Of a stretch of DNA of 64,000 bases, positions 1-11,623 are shown piece by piece. The translations under genes and the position numbers were made by a program. Source of the DNA: Holacanthus passer (lineage: Eukaryota > Chordata > Actinopteri > Pomacanthidae); NCBI GenBank assembly GCA_025331565.1, contig JAFREQ010000003.1, positions 10,347,001-10,411,000 on the forward strand, given 5' to 3'. Every line of letters begins with the position of its first letter. Position 1 is the first letter of the stretch. The notes below the pieces were generated by a model. The model was not told the DNA's origin, did no database searches, and was given only the letters and a program-made list of their open reading frames with translations.

Positions 1-30
1 CCCCTGGCGATGGCGGGCATGCCTGAAGAG
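1..30 (+). other. possible 3' end of a coding exon with splice donor
   Basis: The first 30 bases are open in frame 1 (PLAMAGMPEE) and run into GAG|GTATGT, a strong match to the vertebrate 5' splice-site consensus (MAG|GTRAGT type). The sequence is GC-rich compared with what follows, which would suit a coding exon ending at position 30. Ten codons are too few to name a gene, and a donor-like hexamer is expected by chance many times in 64 kb. If real, the gene is on the plus strand and the sequence that follows is intron. Confidence 0.2.
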
Positions 31-479
31 GTATGTGAAAGTGAACCGATTTCGGCTGCTAAGACCAGCGACCGTCCGTCACACCGGCGGCAAAGTAAAT
101 TTCAGAGAAATGAGCCCTTATAGATAGTGTATTGGTCCTGACTGCAGGCAGTCAGCATCCATTTATGGTAATGGTGAGGCACACAAACCAAGGCGCCTGC
201 CTTGGGTCCTGCTTATTTCCTTTTTCCCCCCCCTCACTGAACTGTTTCTTTGTGTTAAACGTAAATGATTCTCTTTTTATTGTAACTGTCTCGCTCCGAA
301 TTGACCAGCTAATAAGTTTCCAGTTAAACTTTTAATCAGCCCGTGCCTTTAAAAGGTCGTGTTTTCTTTTTTCATTCTCTCATGAACTACTTTCACTGTT
401 TTAAAGTCTCCTTTATATTTGATTTACGACGATATTTGACTAAATCTGATCTAATTCCACAATGTTGAAACATGACCCG
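31..479. other. non-coding stretch, no recognisable feature
   Basis: AT-rich unique sequence with short C and T runs near 226-240 and 365-372. No repeat family, RNA gene or persuasive exon is seen. A 67-codon open frame at 132-335 has low-complexity composition and no domain. Confidence 0.5.
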
Positions 480-960
480 GGGTTAACATCATAAGTTAAT
501 ATTTCATTCGCCCCCGCTGTAACTTTGGTCATTGAGACAGTGTTGATAGGCCATTATTAGTGAGTGATGGAGTGATTGCTAATGAGGAGGATAGAGTACG
601 CAGCCAAGCCCTAGTTGATGAAGTGTGATAGATAAAGGAAGAAATTGTCCTGCTAATGTGTAATTGAGTTCGAAAAGACATCATCATCTCGAGGTGAGGG
701 ACGATTATAGATGACCCCCTATTATTTTATTATTGCTGCAACTTTTTAGATATGGGAGTTTTGATGTTTTCCATGTCACTGCCCTTTAAAGTTAATGAGA
801 GGCTCGAGGAGACATGTCCACCGAGGTGGTAACTTCACGACTGACTGAAACATGTGCAGGTGCTTATTATCTGGATTTCAAGAACTATTATATCCAGGAA
901 AAGAATGGGATGGACAGATTGATAATGCCTTATAGTAAATGAGTTAATGATTGGTGAAGC
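480..960. promoter_or_regulatory. candidate conserved regulatory block (homeodomain-type motifs)
   Basis: Repeat-free sequence with no homopolymer runs. It is rich in TAAT and GATTA-type cores, for example around 555-600, 650-665 and 920-950, interspersed with retained CpGs. Blocks of this texture are common among developmental enhancers. This is a judgement of texture only: no conservation can be seen here, and TAAT cores are frequent in AT-rich DNA. Confidence 0.22.
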
Positions 961-1219
961 ATATATCTTTGTGTCAATGTGTGTGTCTCTCCCTCCCCTT
1001 TGCACCACTATGTAAAATAAACAGCTTTAAATATGCAGGCTCATACTGTGAGACATAAAAATACAGAGCTTCAAGGCAGCATATATTTCTTTAAAGGAGT
1101 CATCTGTGCACAAATGGTAAACACACACTGTTTATGTTGCATTTGCTGTTAAATCACACAAGTAGTGACCTCACCGTTTCCCTGCTTCATAAATAGCCAC
1201 TTAGCTTGATTACCTCCTA

Positions 1220-1790
1220 CTCACTACTCTCCTCCGCTCACAGGCCTGTCAAAGCCGTTTCCACAACAGCATCCCCGCCGCTCCACTGTGACACCGTCTG
1301 GAAGATTAAAGGTATGGATCAGAGTTTCCCCGGGCAAGACCACCTGAGCGGCAACGAGTCGGCCTAGCATCACCTCCCTATCTGGGCCACGCCACGGTAG
1401 ACTCAGGTTCCAGACCGGCGGGAGTTGATCAGTCAGCGAGCGAGGCATTAATCTGCTGTGACACACTGACTCTCCCCTTGGAGGACGTCCGGCGCTGGGA
1501 AGCGGTCCAACAACAGTGCCTATTGCTGCTAGAGTAATGCAGGGTGTCAGAGAAGCTGGCATGGATGGAGGGACAGGGTACGGGGGGTGGAGGTGAACGG
1601 ACAGGAGGAGGGGGGAAGGCTGAGATGCTGGATCAGCGGAAGAGAGAAGAGGGATATGGGAAGGAATAAGAGGGATGGAATGTGGCGTCGAGCAGATAAG
1701 GACTATAAGTTAGTTTGAAAAGGGGCCGAGCTAAGCCGCGAGCCGGAGTGAAATCTCCGTCGGCTGGTCCTTTTCCTGTTTGTGTTCAAA
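1220..1790. other. GC- and CpG-richer block with a G-rich tract
   Basis: This block is visibly richer in G, C and CpG than its surroundings. A purine and G-rich tract at 1561-1690 contains several GGG runs, including G6 at 1582-1587, and could form a weak G-quadruplex. It could be a CpG-containing regulatory block or the neighbourhood of a small exon (see 1244-1311). The minus-strand frame at 1224-1562 is a by-product of the GC content. Confidence 0.35.
1244..1311 (+). other. possible 68-nt exon (weak)
   Basis: A long pyrimidine-rich run ends in CTCACAG at 1243, a good 3' splice site. Sixty-eight bases later AAAG|GTATGG forms a plausible donor. Two of the three frames between them lack stops. 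The peptides are not recognisable and 68 nt is not a multiple of three, so inclusion would shift the frame. Chance pairs of such sites are common. It is recorded because it lies in the GC-richer block downstream of the possible donor at position 30. Confidence 0.13.
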
Positions 1791-2258
1791 TTCTGTGAGA
1801 AGTGACTAGACTATCTTTACAGGCATCAGAGTCTTGTTATCGGAGTATTGTAGTTTAGAGCTCAAATAGTTTAAATAGACACAGGCAGGTATCAGTTACG
1901 GTACAATGATTCTTTAAAACAATCTGCTATCGACCCAAAATGACAGATATAGATTAACACACAACTAGATCAAATGCATTAATGCTTTACTCATCCTGCA
2001 AAACTTTTGCTTTTGTAAGCATTTATGCATGGTGGGGCTAATGCAGCTATCATTGCTGAAAGAGGTTACAATAGCAATGCGTTGAATGATAACATTAAAA
2101 CTATATGACGATGTGAAACATTTGTAGTGATGAACCTACAGAGAATTTCCATCCGAATGTGCAGCTCCACTTGGGTTTATGGAACTTTACAGCAACGTTT
2201 CAGCCCATTGTTTAGCTGTTCTGCAACTCTTTTGAATCACTATCGTGTCTCTCATCAA
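1791..2258. other. non-coding stretch, no recognisable feature
   Basis: Unique AT-rich sequence. No repeat family, splice-flanked frame or RNA gene can be supported. Confidence 0.5.
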
Positions 2259-2271
2259 AGGTCAAAGGTCA
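2259..2271 (+). promoter_or_regulatory. perfect DR1 nuclear-receptor site
   Basis: AGGTCAAAGGTCA is two perfect AGGTCA half-sites spaced by one base, the DR1 consensus bound by HNF4, COUP-TF and RXR heterodimers such as PPAR:RXR. The next bases (CTTATTGTCATGTGCAC) resemble the 3' part of some fish retroposons (TTTATTGTCATxTGCAC), so the site may lie in or beside an old repeat fragment. The motif is certain; occupancy is not known. Confidence 0.42.
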
Positions 2272-2284
2272 AAGCTTATTGTCA

Positions 2285-3480
2285 TGTGCACCAAAAGCAG
2301 AGCTAAAAGAGAGTCAACACGACTCATTGACTCCAAATGAATGATAATGCCTTTCTGTAACTGCTGGACATTTAAAAAAGGCAACTGTTTGGTGATGGTA
2401 TGTGTTCATGTTTGCACCCGGGTGGCAAAGCACAGCAGTTGCTACAGCTTTAAGCACAAGTGCTCCAGTGATTCTGCCTGATTCTGTTTGGCAGCTTGGC
2501 TCAGAGCAGCGTCCACAACAAGACCTTTGGCATTTGACTGAATATCCAGTTTCCAGTCGTTAGCAATATTTTCCCATATAAAAAGATTATAGTAAATCTA
2601 AATTATTCCTGCAAAGAGATTCCTGCATGCTGCTCTTGGTTTTTATGTGGAATCAGCACGAGTCTTTCAATTAGTATATGTGTGAGTTTAATATTCAGGT
2701 CCCTGCAGACCTTCATCAAAGTATTGCTTCTTTTTTTTTTTTATGGATTTCTTTTTACCATATGTAACACAGGATGCTTGATGCCACAGCTGATTTCACT
2801 GAGGTATCAAAGAGCTCAACTGAATGCACCAGTTGCGTTGTGAAGGATTATACAGCATTTGTGATATGAAGAGGGACAAAATAAAAGCATACACACAATG
2901 AGTACATTTGTTGGAATAATAACAGTAAAACATCTGTAGTGATGTTGTTGCACTGACCAAATAACTGTTCATTCAAGCAACTTCTTTAAGTACGATTCTC
3001 AGCTGTTGAATAAGCCGTGACTCACCACACGACTGATGGAAGAATACAGGCAGAGAGTTGCACACACACGCTAAGAAATGGTGTCTTATTTTTTCCAAAT
3101 GTGAATGCGCATTATAAAAAATAACTCACTCCAATACACGCAGGTATGCAACCAGAGACAATGTTCTGTTTACTGGTAAAAGTCTGGACAAAATTCCCAA
3201 GTCATTTGTGGTGTATTAATGAAATGCTGTGCTAAGTGGTGGGATAAATCAAATAGCTCTTGTCTCTGGAGCCCCTTCTTCCTCCACCGCCCAGTTTGTC
3301 TCCGAGGAACACCGAGCATAAACATCAAAGTAGAAATTACATTAATCTAGCACTCTGATGTTGAACTTTGTTCCAGAAACTTTCTTTCATATGAAAATAC
3401 AGAAGGAGTTCCTGTGCTTCTCTGCATGCTAATCGTCCCAGCCTCCGGTTTACATAATCAGCGTCCTGCACCAACACGTT
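2285..3480. other. non-coding stretch
   Basis: Unique sequence with a T-run at about 2730-2742 and short CA repeats near 3061. No gene, RNA or recognisable repeat family. Confidence 0.5.
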
Positions 3481-3516
3481 CTCGCCCCCCGGCGCAGTGA
3501 CACCAGGGGGCGAGCG
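3481..3516 (+). promoter_or_regulatory. CTCF-like site inside an inverted repeat
   Basis: CACCAGGGGGCG at 3501-3512 matches the invariant core of the vertebrate CTCF consensus exactly. Flanking positions match less well. The same bases lie in a perfect 9-bp inverted repeat, CTCGCCCCC (3481-3489) and GGGGGCGAG (3506-3514), so the site could form a small stem. The surroundings (3470-3790) are GC-richer than the region. CTCF sites mark domain boundaries and loop anchors; whether this one is bound is unknown. Confidence 0.45.
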
Positions 3517-4581
3517 GGAGAGTAATGGACCAATGCATATGCCATACAGGGGATCAGGTGCGGCAAAGTCATGGTTGTTGCACTCCCCCGGGGGCTCGGG
3601 AGACAAAGGCTGAAGACCCGCCCCACAAATGTCAGGGAGAGCACCTGCTGCCATGAATAACTACAGTGATAACAGAGGCAGGACACACGGCCACCTGCTG
3701 GGAGGGCGCGCACAGGCCACGGCGCCTCACAGAAGAGTGAAGACATTCAGGGGAACAGAGAACACATACGCAGCATGGTGGTTAATTACCACAACATACT
3801 GCAGCAAAGGTTTGTTATTTGGTAGAAGCAGTGTTTAAAAGGAGAAGTTAAGAGAACAATATTGAGCCAATTCCTAATGCAGTCGAATGCAATAACGATA
3901 CTGAACTTTGGCATTGTTTCCGGCAACATTTTTTTCTCTAATTTGTCCTTAATAGCCATAACCTTTCTCAATTCATTGTGTAGTTTCTGGGACTCCTTTA
4001 ATATGGGCCAGGTATGACTCTGAGTCTGCTGGGAGTACAGCTGTTTGAGTTGTCCAGTGAGTTTAGGGCACCTAAAGAGAGTCTGTTTCTGATAATCAAG
4101 TAACTAAAAAAGAATTGCAAAAAAAAAAAAATTAAATAACTTTAAGATAAGAAAGGAAAATAATAGAAATCCAATTATAAGTTGAGTTTAATTCCACCAA
4201 AATGAAATTAATTCACAATCTGCTAATACTAATTTCTCTGAGGAGTCTCAAATTCCCTGTTGGTGAAAAAGTGAATTTGCCTCTTAAAGCTAAGTGTTGT
4301 CATTTGAAAATTAATACAAAATGGGACGTGAATAAACACTAAGTTACATATGTGATTTTGTTGACCAAGACATGGCCAGAACATGAGAACATGGTACTAG
4401 AACATGGTAGGTTTCACTAATACAGTACAGTAAATCTCAACTGCGGTAACAAGGAATTAAAATGAAAGGACGAGCGTGATATGCCCTTTACAGGAGCTCT
4501 TTCATTTCATTCGTTCAGCACCATAAACCCACACAAACACGGGTCAGAAGGTCAGACGTGAAATATGAAGTGGTTGGTGGC
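3517..4581. other. non-coding stretch
   Basis: GC-richer to about 3790, then AT-rich. Three imperfect AGAACATG copies cluster at about 4376-4407, a loose local repeat. There is an A12 run near 4120. No coding sequence is supported. Confidence 0.5.
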
Positions 4582-4610
4582 GTTTTCTTGGATTCCTTGT
4601 CCAAGAAAAC
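4582..4610. repeat. short perfect hairpin (11-bp arms, 7-nt loop)
   Basis: GTTTTCTTGGA (4582-4592) and TCCAAGAAAAC (4600-4610) are exact reverse complements around a 7-base loop. The stem is too short for a microRNA precursor and has no T-run typical of a Pol III terminator. It may be chance or the core of a decayed inverted repeat. Confidence 0.55.
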
Positions 4611-7600
4611 ACTACACGTCGAAAAGGTGCACTAAGCAGAGGAATGAGCTTTTCAAGGCCAATTTCTTCATCTTCATACTAAAGAAAATCACTACTTTAC
4701 CTTTTATCATAGTCTGGGGTAAAGCTGGGTAATATTATCCACAAAACATTTAAGACTATATGGGAATGAATGTTTGTTTGTTTGTGGTTCAAGTCATCGA
4801 CCTTCATGGGCTACATTTTTCTGTCAAAGCGAAGTGATCGCTTGAGTTTGCTCATCTTGTGAAACCAATAATGACCAACACTGAGCCAAAGGACATTTTA
4901 AGTCCTGCTTTGTTCAATTCTTTCAAAACCCTGAAGTACAACTTTTGACAGTAAAACACCAAGGGTATTCATTATATCTGTGTCTGGTATTCCACCATGC
5001 AGTTCTTTGGCTGCCGAGGCCATGCTTGGAGAAAAAGTGTCTCGCATGGAGAGAGGGAGGGCTGATGTTGATATATTTGGCAGCGGAGGTGAGATTTTAC
5101 ACTGGTGCCACTACAGTACTCCCACCACTGCTAATCTAAAACCTTGCAGAACACCCAGATTCACACCATTAATTATTTGTTTCAGGCAAAAATAGCAATG
5201 CTCTTCCCTCCCCTGTAATCTCTTTTGACAGAATCACCATTGTAAAAGAAGATTATGTGTGACTTTCATAGCTTAAAGGGTGGGACCGCACTTGACAGCC
5301 AATCAGTGACTTGAATAGCAATTTAGTGGGAACATGCATTTTGTACATGTGCTCTGCTAAACACAGCATGTAGGAAAGTTTTCATCTCTTACCCAAACTA
5401 AGTTGTGAGGGAGTGAACCGGCAGGCGTGTGGAGTCACAGGTGGACTTTCAAAAGGTGGGTTTTATTGAGCACAGTGAGGAGTTTAAATAAAGTGACCTA
5501 ACAAACCTTTTCATCCTATTCATCTTTGCATTTTAATGGTGGTTGGCAAAGCAGTTTATACATTAGCACCATCGACTGGAATTAAGTAATTAATTCATCA
5601 TGTCTTTGTTAGCAGATTGCCCAATGTAATATTATGTTTTCTTCATCATTTAGTACTGATATTGATTCTCTTGTTTTTCCATCATACCTGTTGCAATCTA
5701 GAACAATCATCAGTTTTTGATTCATCACAGTGTATGCATAGTCCAGCAGGGTGCTTGCCTATTCTATAGAGCATTTAATTAAAGCCTGCCATCGCACAAG
5801 TATATGTCTAAATCCTGTTTTAGCCAACATTAACACTGCACCAACTTTAAACTTTGGAACTCAATGAGAAATGGAAGCTTTCAGTGGAAGTTGAATGAAA
5901 ACAAAAACTCCATATTGACCATGTCTCTGTTGCAATGACCCATATCGGAAACTGAAAAAAGAAGAGGTACTTTTGCTCAGTAAATTATAAAAGCAAAACC
6001 TCAACTACAGATTTTGCTCTTAGAACTAAGTAACTAATGCAACAGACCCCCGTTGTGTATTTGTCTTCTTTCAAGAAGCCTGAGAAATAAATTAGTTTGT
6101 GAAACATGAATAGAAGAGTGGAAGCCATGTTGTGTCCGGAATGAAGTTTCAAGTTGTAGAAAGAAGAGGAAGGATGTGGTTAGAAATGCATAAATTTACA
6201 TGAGGACGAGGTATTCGATGAAAGAGTTAGAAAAACACAACCTCGTGTCTTGTTCAAGTCGCATCGACTGGTCCGGGCTACCCTGAACACGCTGCATTAT
6301 ATTTTACCTGCAAGGTTGTGAAGTTGATGTCCTTCCTGTGTGGAAACTTTTAAACTCATACATATTGTTAGCATATTGTGTTGACATAGTGTATGGATTT
6401 CAGAAGATATTCAGATTCTTTCTGGACACATTTGTAAAGTATTTTGATTTAGGCTTCATTCAGAAAACCACATGCACGGTCGGATTGCCCTTAGGCCACG
6501 ACCTTGACCGCTTCCACATATGGATGGTGACATCCTGTGCGAACCCCCTATGAAGCCACGCCTGCATCAAACTGTGGTCAGTAACATTATACTAATTGGT
6601 CAACGATTACGAGAGAGAGAGGAAACAAGCGTAGAACATAAAAACTGTAATGTTGTGCAGCACATTCCAACTCTCAGACGTGTACCTCGGGCTCGTCTGT
6701 CTGGCCCATTAAAACACCAGTCAGTTTTTCATCTGGCTTGAGGACAGAGGAAGGTTTTTGTTTGTTTTTATATCTGCCCGGCACAAGTGGGTGGTAGGTT
6801 GATGGTTGAACAATGCTCAATAGAGGATACCGTGTTTACCCAGCTCTACAGCCCAGAGTATGAATCTTGACTCTGACTGACAAGGTGTAGAGGAAATAGA
6901 CACCATCACTGGGCACAACAGCTATACCTGCAGATAAACACACAGCGAAACAGTCACTGCTGTGTTCAGGTTGATTATGCAAATAAAAATTCAGACATTT
7001 TTTCAAATGAAACTCTGAGGCTCGCCCCTCTGTTTTCTATCTATTACTGCAGCGACCTACAACCATATGCATTCGGCTCAGTGAGAAAGACTGGGCGGCA
7101 TGGGTGGTTGGCACTTCATATTGAGTACAAACTTTGCAAATGCAGCCTGATGGTGAAGACAGATAGGGGTGCAGAGGGCAAGAGGGGCACCATAAATCAA
7201 CATCTATCCGAGCTGCCACATTCAGTTTGGAGTAATGTCTCCTCAGTGTCCCAAAGGCACTGGATGCAGACCTCATAGCCCTTCTCCTGCTCCATGACAG
7301 TGGGCATGATTGCATGTTTCACAGCGACATTGCTCAGAGAAGACATTTTATTCATCTCTCCCTGTTATATTGTTCTTGCTTTTTTTTTTAGGGGCGGCAT
7401 CGCATTAAATTGACCTATGCCGACTCGCTATGTCAACATTTTTACAAAGTTGAACTATTTTGTATGAGATCTAAATACCCTAATTATTTAATTATTGTAT
7501 GTACTGTTTGAATGGTAAGACAGTGTTATCAATATGAGAGGATAAAGAGAAGATTTTAGCAAGTTTGTGGATAATTTGGTTGAGTAAAACCTGGAGCAGT

Positions 7601-8195
7601 GACACGTATCACAAAGCGAGATTAGTGGGTTGGCTACAGTCTTTGGGCTCAACTCCACCGAAAACCTGTTAATCAACAAAAGTTACAATGGTTTCCAACA
7701 ACCCAGTTTAATGACAGGAAAATGGAATCAAACATAAAAAAATTTTTTCAAACAACTCATGCAGCATAATCTATTTCTCTGCTGTATGTTTGTATGCTTT
7801 GTCTCATCAACTTATTCTCTTAGAATTTACAGTTCAACAAGTATTTCCACATTTAAAGCTGTGTTTAAGAAGACAACTTGGTTTTTTTTCCCACATTATC
7901 ACCTGACATGTTGTGATGTTGCTTTTTTTCCACACTTACAAAAAGACACTCAAACAACTAGAAGTATGTGTTGAAATAAAAGTACATTACATTACAACTC
8001 TCTTTTCAGAAGACAGAACGGTGAACTGTGCAGATTGTACAATATGTCTGAATACCGGTTGTGAATTATGGTCTGTGGTACAGGATCCTGGGAAATGATG
8101 GACACTGTGGCTCCTGTGATATACAGAGCTTGGTGAGAGCAAACTCATCCTTAATTTGAATTACAAAATAAGTAACGTCCTGATAGAAGCTGTAT

Positions 8196-8197
<2 letters not shown>
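4611..8197. other. long non-coding stretch
   Basis: About 3.6 kb of unique AT-rich sequence without a supportable gene. Open frames here (for example 6338-6553, 7037-7315 and 7759-7974) are short, overlap one another and have no domain or conserved motif. ATGCAAAT, an octamer, occurs near 6978, but single copies are expected by chance. I see no retroposon that I can name. Confidence 0.5.

Positions 8198-8260
<63 letters not shown>
8198..8260. repeat. compound (GT)n(GA)n microsatellite
   Basis: About 15 GT units run directly into about 16 GA units, followed by a short GTGTGTG. Compound dinucleotide repeats of this kind are abundant in fish and usually length-polymorphic. GT tracts can adopt Z-DNA and GA tracts can form triplexes. 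Confidence 0.97.
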
Positions 8261-8262
<2 letters not shown>

Positions 8263-8487
8263 GTGTGTAAGAGAAATAACTGTGCTGCTCCTCCAGCTCC
8301 TCTTTCTGGTTTTCCTTCATTCTGTATGTAAGATTTTATTTATGCAGCCTAACTATTACTCTTAAAGCAGAGTGAAGCCCACTTTAATTACAGAGTTGGA
8401 TCAATTTAAATATTTTACATTTACCTCAGGGGAAAGATTTTTGGAAGAAAGTTGGAGGTTAAGTAATCAATATGTCGATTGTGGCTC

Positions 8488-8509
8488 AAAAAAAAAAAAA
8501 AAAAAAAAA
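8488..8509. repeat. A22 homopolymer
   Basis: An uninterrupted run of 22 A followed by GAAAGAAA. It could be the tail of an old plus-strand retroposon. No body sequence or flanking target duplication is recognisable. Confidence 0.95.
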
Positions 8510-8794
8510 GAAAGAAATATATGCATTGCTGCTTCTCAACAGCCCATTAGCTAAATCCCTATCCAGCATTTTACAATACACTTGGGTCAAACTTTGGGTT
8601 TGAGTAGAAGCTGACCGCCATCAATATAAAATTTAATAAATAAATCAAATAATGCAAAGAGCTGTTTTGCAAACCCAAATTAAGTTAAATTTATCAAACA
8701 CGCTGACACTTTTGCTTATTGGGCATAAAACTTGTAATGTGGTTTTTCCTCCAACTAGAGTATGTCTAAATGACGACTGATTAAATTACAGTAC

Positions 8795-8814
8795 TTTTTT
8801 TTTTTTTTTTTTTT
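8795..8814. repeat. T20 homopolymer
   Basis: An uninterrupted run of 20 T. No flanking duplication or retroposon body is visible. Confidence 0.95.
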
Positions 8815-8859
8815 GCATCCGACTTGTAATAGCCAGGGTAAAAGGTCTGTCAGTTCTCT

Positions 8860-9060
8860 GAGCCAACCTCATTTGGGACCGGAGCGAGCTTTTGGGGTTG
8901 GAAAGCAATTTAAAGCAACAGAGTTCAGCCAGCGAATGCTCCCAAGCTCTTTGTCATGAGGAATTAGCAGCAGCTTGTTTAATGTCTTTAGGATTATGAT
9001 GATGTGAATGGTAATTACGATCATGGTAATGATGATTAAAATGTGGATGCCTCCAAGGTA
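8860..9060. promoter_or_regulatory. candidate regulatory block with homeodomain-type cores
   Basis: Repeat-free sequence with several TAAT and GATTA-type cores (around 8962, 8992-9040) and balanced composition, between a homopolymer-rich stretch and the TCF/LEF-like cluster at 9188. Low confidence because the evidence is texture and short motifs only. Confidence 0.2.
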
Positions 9061-9187
9061 AAACAAAATGAGAGAGAAAAATAGGCTATAAATGAATTGG
9101 TTTTTAAATGATCAACCGCTGACTATCAGGATATTCTCGATGTTGCTGAAGAGTGATTAGCTTTGGTGTGATCAACACTCCACTTGT

Positions 9188-9265
9188 TTCAAAGGAGGGT
9201 TGGATCCACTCGCTCTTTGATTGAGGTGTCATCTTCCTATATTTATCACAAAGCTTGTTTCAAAG
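9188..9265. promoter_or_regulatory. cluster of four TCF/LEF-like motifs
   Basis: Four matches to the TCF/LEF core CTTTG(A/T) or its complement lie within 78 bp: TTCAAAG at 9188-9194, CTTTGAT at 9215-9221, CACAAAG at 9247-9253 and TTCAAAG at 9259-9265. CTTTGAT matches the consensus fully; the others are weaker. Clustering of such sites is typical of Wnt-responsive enhancers. The motifs are real; function is inferred. Confidence 0.3.
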
Positions 9266-9993
9266 ATTCTGCAAGGGAGCAAATGCCTCTAACATCCATT
9301 CTCGGTGTAGTATTGTGTTCAGATATTCAGTTTCATGCTGACAGTCACTGAGGTCGACTGGAGTTGGTCTGTGCGCTTCTCGCCGTACGTATGGTTCGAC
9401 TCATGAAACATTAATTTCGGTTATACTTTAACGCCGCGAAGACCAACCGTGAAGTGACGGCTGAATCTTTGAATATTTTTTAAGCTGCGCAGATGTTTCA
9501 CTTCTTGACTTTTACTAGCGGCAACATGTTCACACACAAATAGTTTGACATATTCGCAAATACACAAGCGAGATGATATGATTCACAATGTCGCTCTGCT
9601 GATGGGCCTGTTTTGACATTTAGGGCCACACTAATGTTACATGTGCCAGAGTTGTTCGAAAGGATTTACAGCAGCCAGCAAATGTAGCTTATGGGATATA
9701 AATTATAAAAAATGTGCTTTCTTAGAATAAAAAATTCACATGCAAGCTTTGAAATTGATCCTGATCGTGTTATTTCTTGTTTCATCCTACTTACTTAAAA
9801 TGCTGTAGTTCTTTTTTTGTGTGACATCAAAACACACATCCACACATCTGCACCATGAAGTTCAGTAAAGTTGTGTCTGATCCCAATGTGCATACATGTT
9901 GACTCTCCAGGAAAGCAGCATTTTTAATCATTTTATCATCAGCATATACAGAATAAAGTATTCCTCCTTCTGTCTGTGTACGATGTGTCTCTG
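9266..9993. other. non-coding stretch
   Basis: Unique sequence. CpGs are locally dense at 9375-9460, where an 8-bp inverted repeat (GTTGGTCT at 9363-9370, AGACCAAC at 9440-9447) brackets the patch. No coding or RNA feature is seen. Confidence 0.45.
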
Positions 9994-10021
9994 GTGTGTG
10001 TGTGCGTGTGCGTGTGTGTGT
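9994..10021. repeat. (GT)n microsatellite, interrupted by GC
   Basis: About 14 dinucleotide units, mostly GT with two GC interruptions, suggesting an older, partly stabilised repeat. Confidence 0.9.
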
Positions 10022-11600
10022 TATGGTGCAAGGCTGTGTGATGTTGCCGATGTGTGCTGCACATTAGACCCTCAGCTGAGCGATATCATGTGGACTCAGG
10101 CCTCTTTTTTGATGCCGAAAAGCATCAAGGCCTCAGATTTATTATTTCATATCAGCCAAGTTTGGGCTCACACCTGGGATCCAGACAGAGCACTCACATT
10201 TACATGAGCATACAGCTGCTGATCAGTAATCTGAGGGGGAAACAATGGCTCCAACGCCACCCAGGCTCATTTACTGTATGTAGTTGAATGGAGAAATAGG
10301 AGTGAACGTTTTTGAGGATAATTATATATTTTTTTCACCATCAGATGATATTTTACTGACTGAAAGATTTTATTTCTTTTAGTTGAAGGCTAAAATAAGG
10401 TTCACCCTCTGTCACTTTTCTCCTTCATGTTTTTTCAGTCATGATGTTAGCTGATTAGCATCTCCGGGGCCTGGGAGCATTAGGTGCACAGACTTTTAAT
10501 GTGTTTCATCCCCATCGTTGATAATCACTGTCATGTAGTGTAAGTAGTGTATGTATTACAGGCACTGTTTGATTCAATGGCCTACTCCTGGCGTTTATTA
10601 CAATTTATGTGGGCAACTCATGCACAGCAGGTCTGTCCTATCCAGAAGTTCCCCAAATAAAAGGGAAGAGATTTGTTTGCCAGTTGGCTGTCACAGGTGG
10701 GAAAGCTGCAGTCAATCTTGAACGCTGTCAGCAGAACATTACACACACATCAGGAACACCACGCCCAACATGGCAGTAAAGTCTGCCGTTAACAGGACAT
10801 CCCAGGGATTTAGCAGGGCGCCGGGGAGCCAGGCTGGAGGAAGCGCAGGTGGCACAGCGGAAAACAGAATAATTTAAGAAATTTGCAGGAAGTTGCTCAG
10901 GCAGCGGCAGAAACGCTGGAGATGAGTTGAGTTGATGAGAGGCAGCTGGTCAGGAGGACATGAACCCACCAGTTTACTGTATCTGTTTGTAAAGAGAGCC
11001 ACAAACCTCTAGCCAGAGTCATTCATTCATTCATTTATGGAACCCAGGAACCAATTTAGGTACTGATCAGAGGAGGAACTTTGGATTTGTGCTCTTGTTA
11101 TGCATGTTTTGTTGTATATTGTACATGTTTCTGACTTCAATTATTGAAGTGTTTACTAAACCAGACCAAAAGAGGACTGAAGGCAATGACAGATTTAGGA
11201 GCAAGTCAGAAATTAGACTGAAATTAGACTCCTTTTTAAAATAATTATTTAAATGGCGTTCCCAACTAAATTGGAAAACAAAGGAATCAGCAGGCTGTTT
11301 TCAAAATGAATCAGGCGTCACCAAAGCACAATATTACAAAGAAAAAATAACTAATCATTATATAGGTAATTCTAGTCATGCACATCTGTGCATGGTCCCC
11401 ACAGTTATGCTGAAATCTGAAAAAAAACAACCACATTTTGTGAACGCTTGATAGTTGGAATAAAGTTTACATCACCATCCCGTTGTCAAATTCTGACAAT
11501 CCTGGCTCCTGTTTCCAAATGACAACTTGTCTCTTCAAGATGGGGACACAGCAGCGATGCACCAATTAAACAGCGTGCCAGTTTATTAATACACACATCT
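10022..11600. other. non-coding stretch with a repeat-free block at 10,560-10,920
   Basis: No gene is supported. The block at 10,560-10,920 is free of low-complexity sequence and contains E-box motifs (CAGGTG near 10,695 and 10,847) and a CpG-bearing patch near 10,820. It is a weak regulatory candidate. The rest is AT-rich unique sequence. Confidence 0.4.
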
Positions 11601-11623
11601 GTTTGTGTGCCACATTCTGTCTG

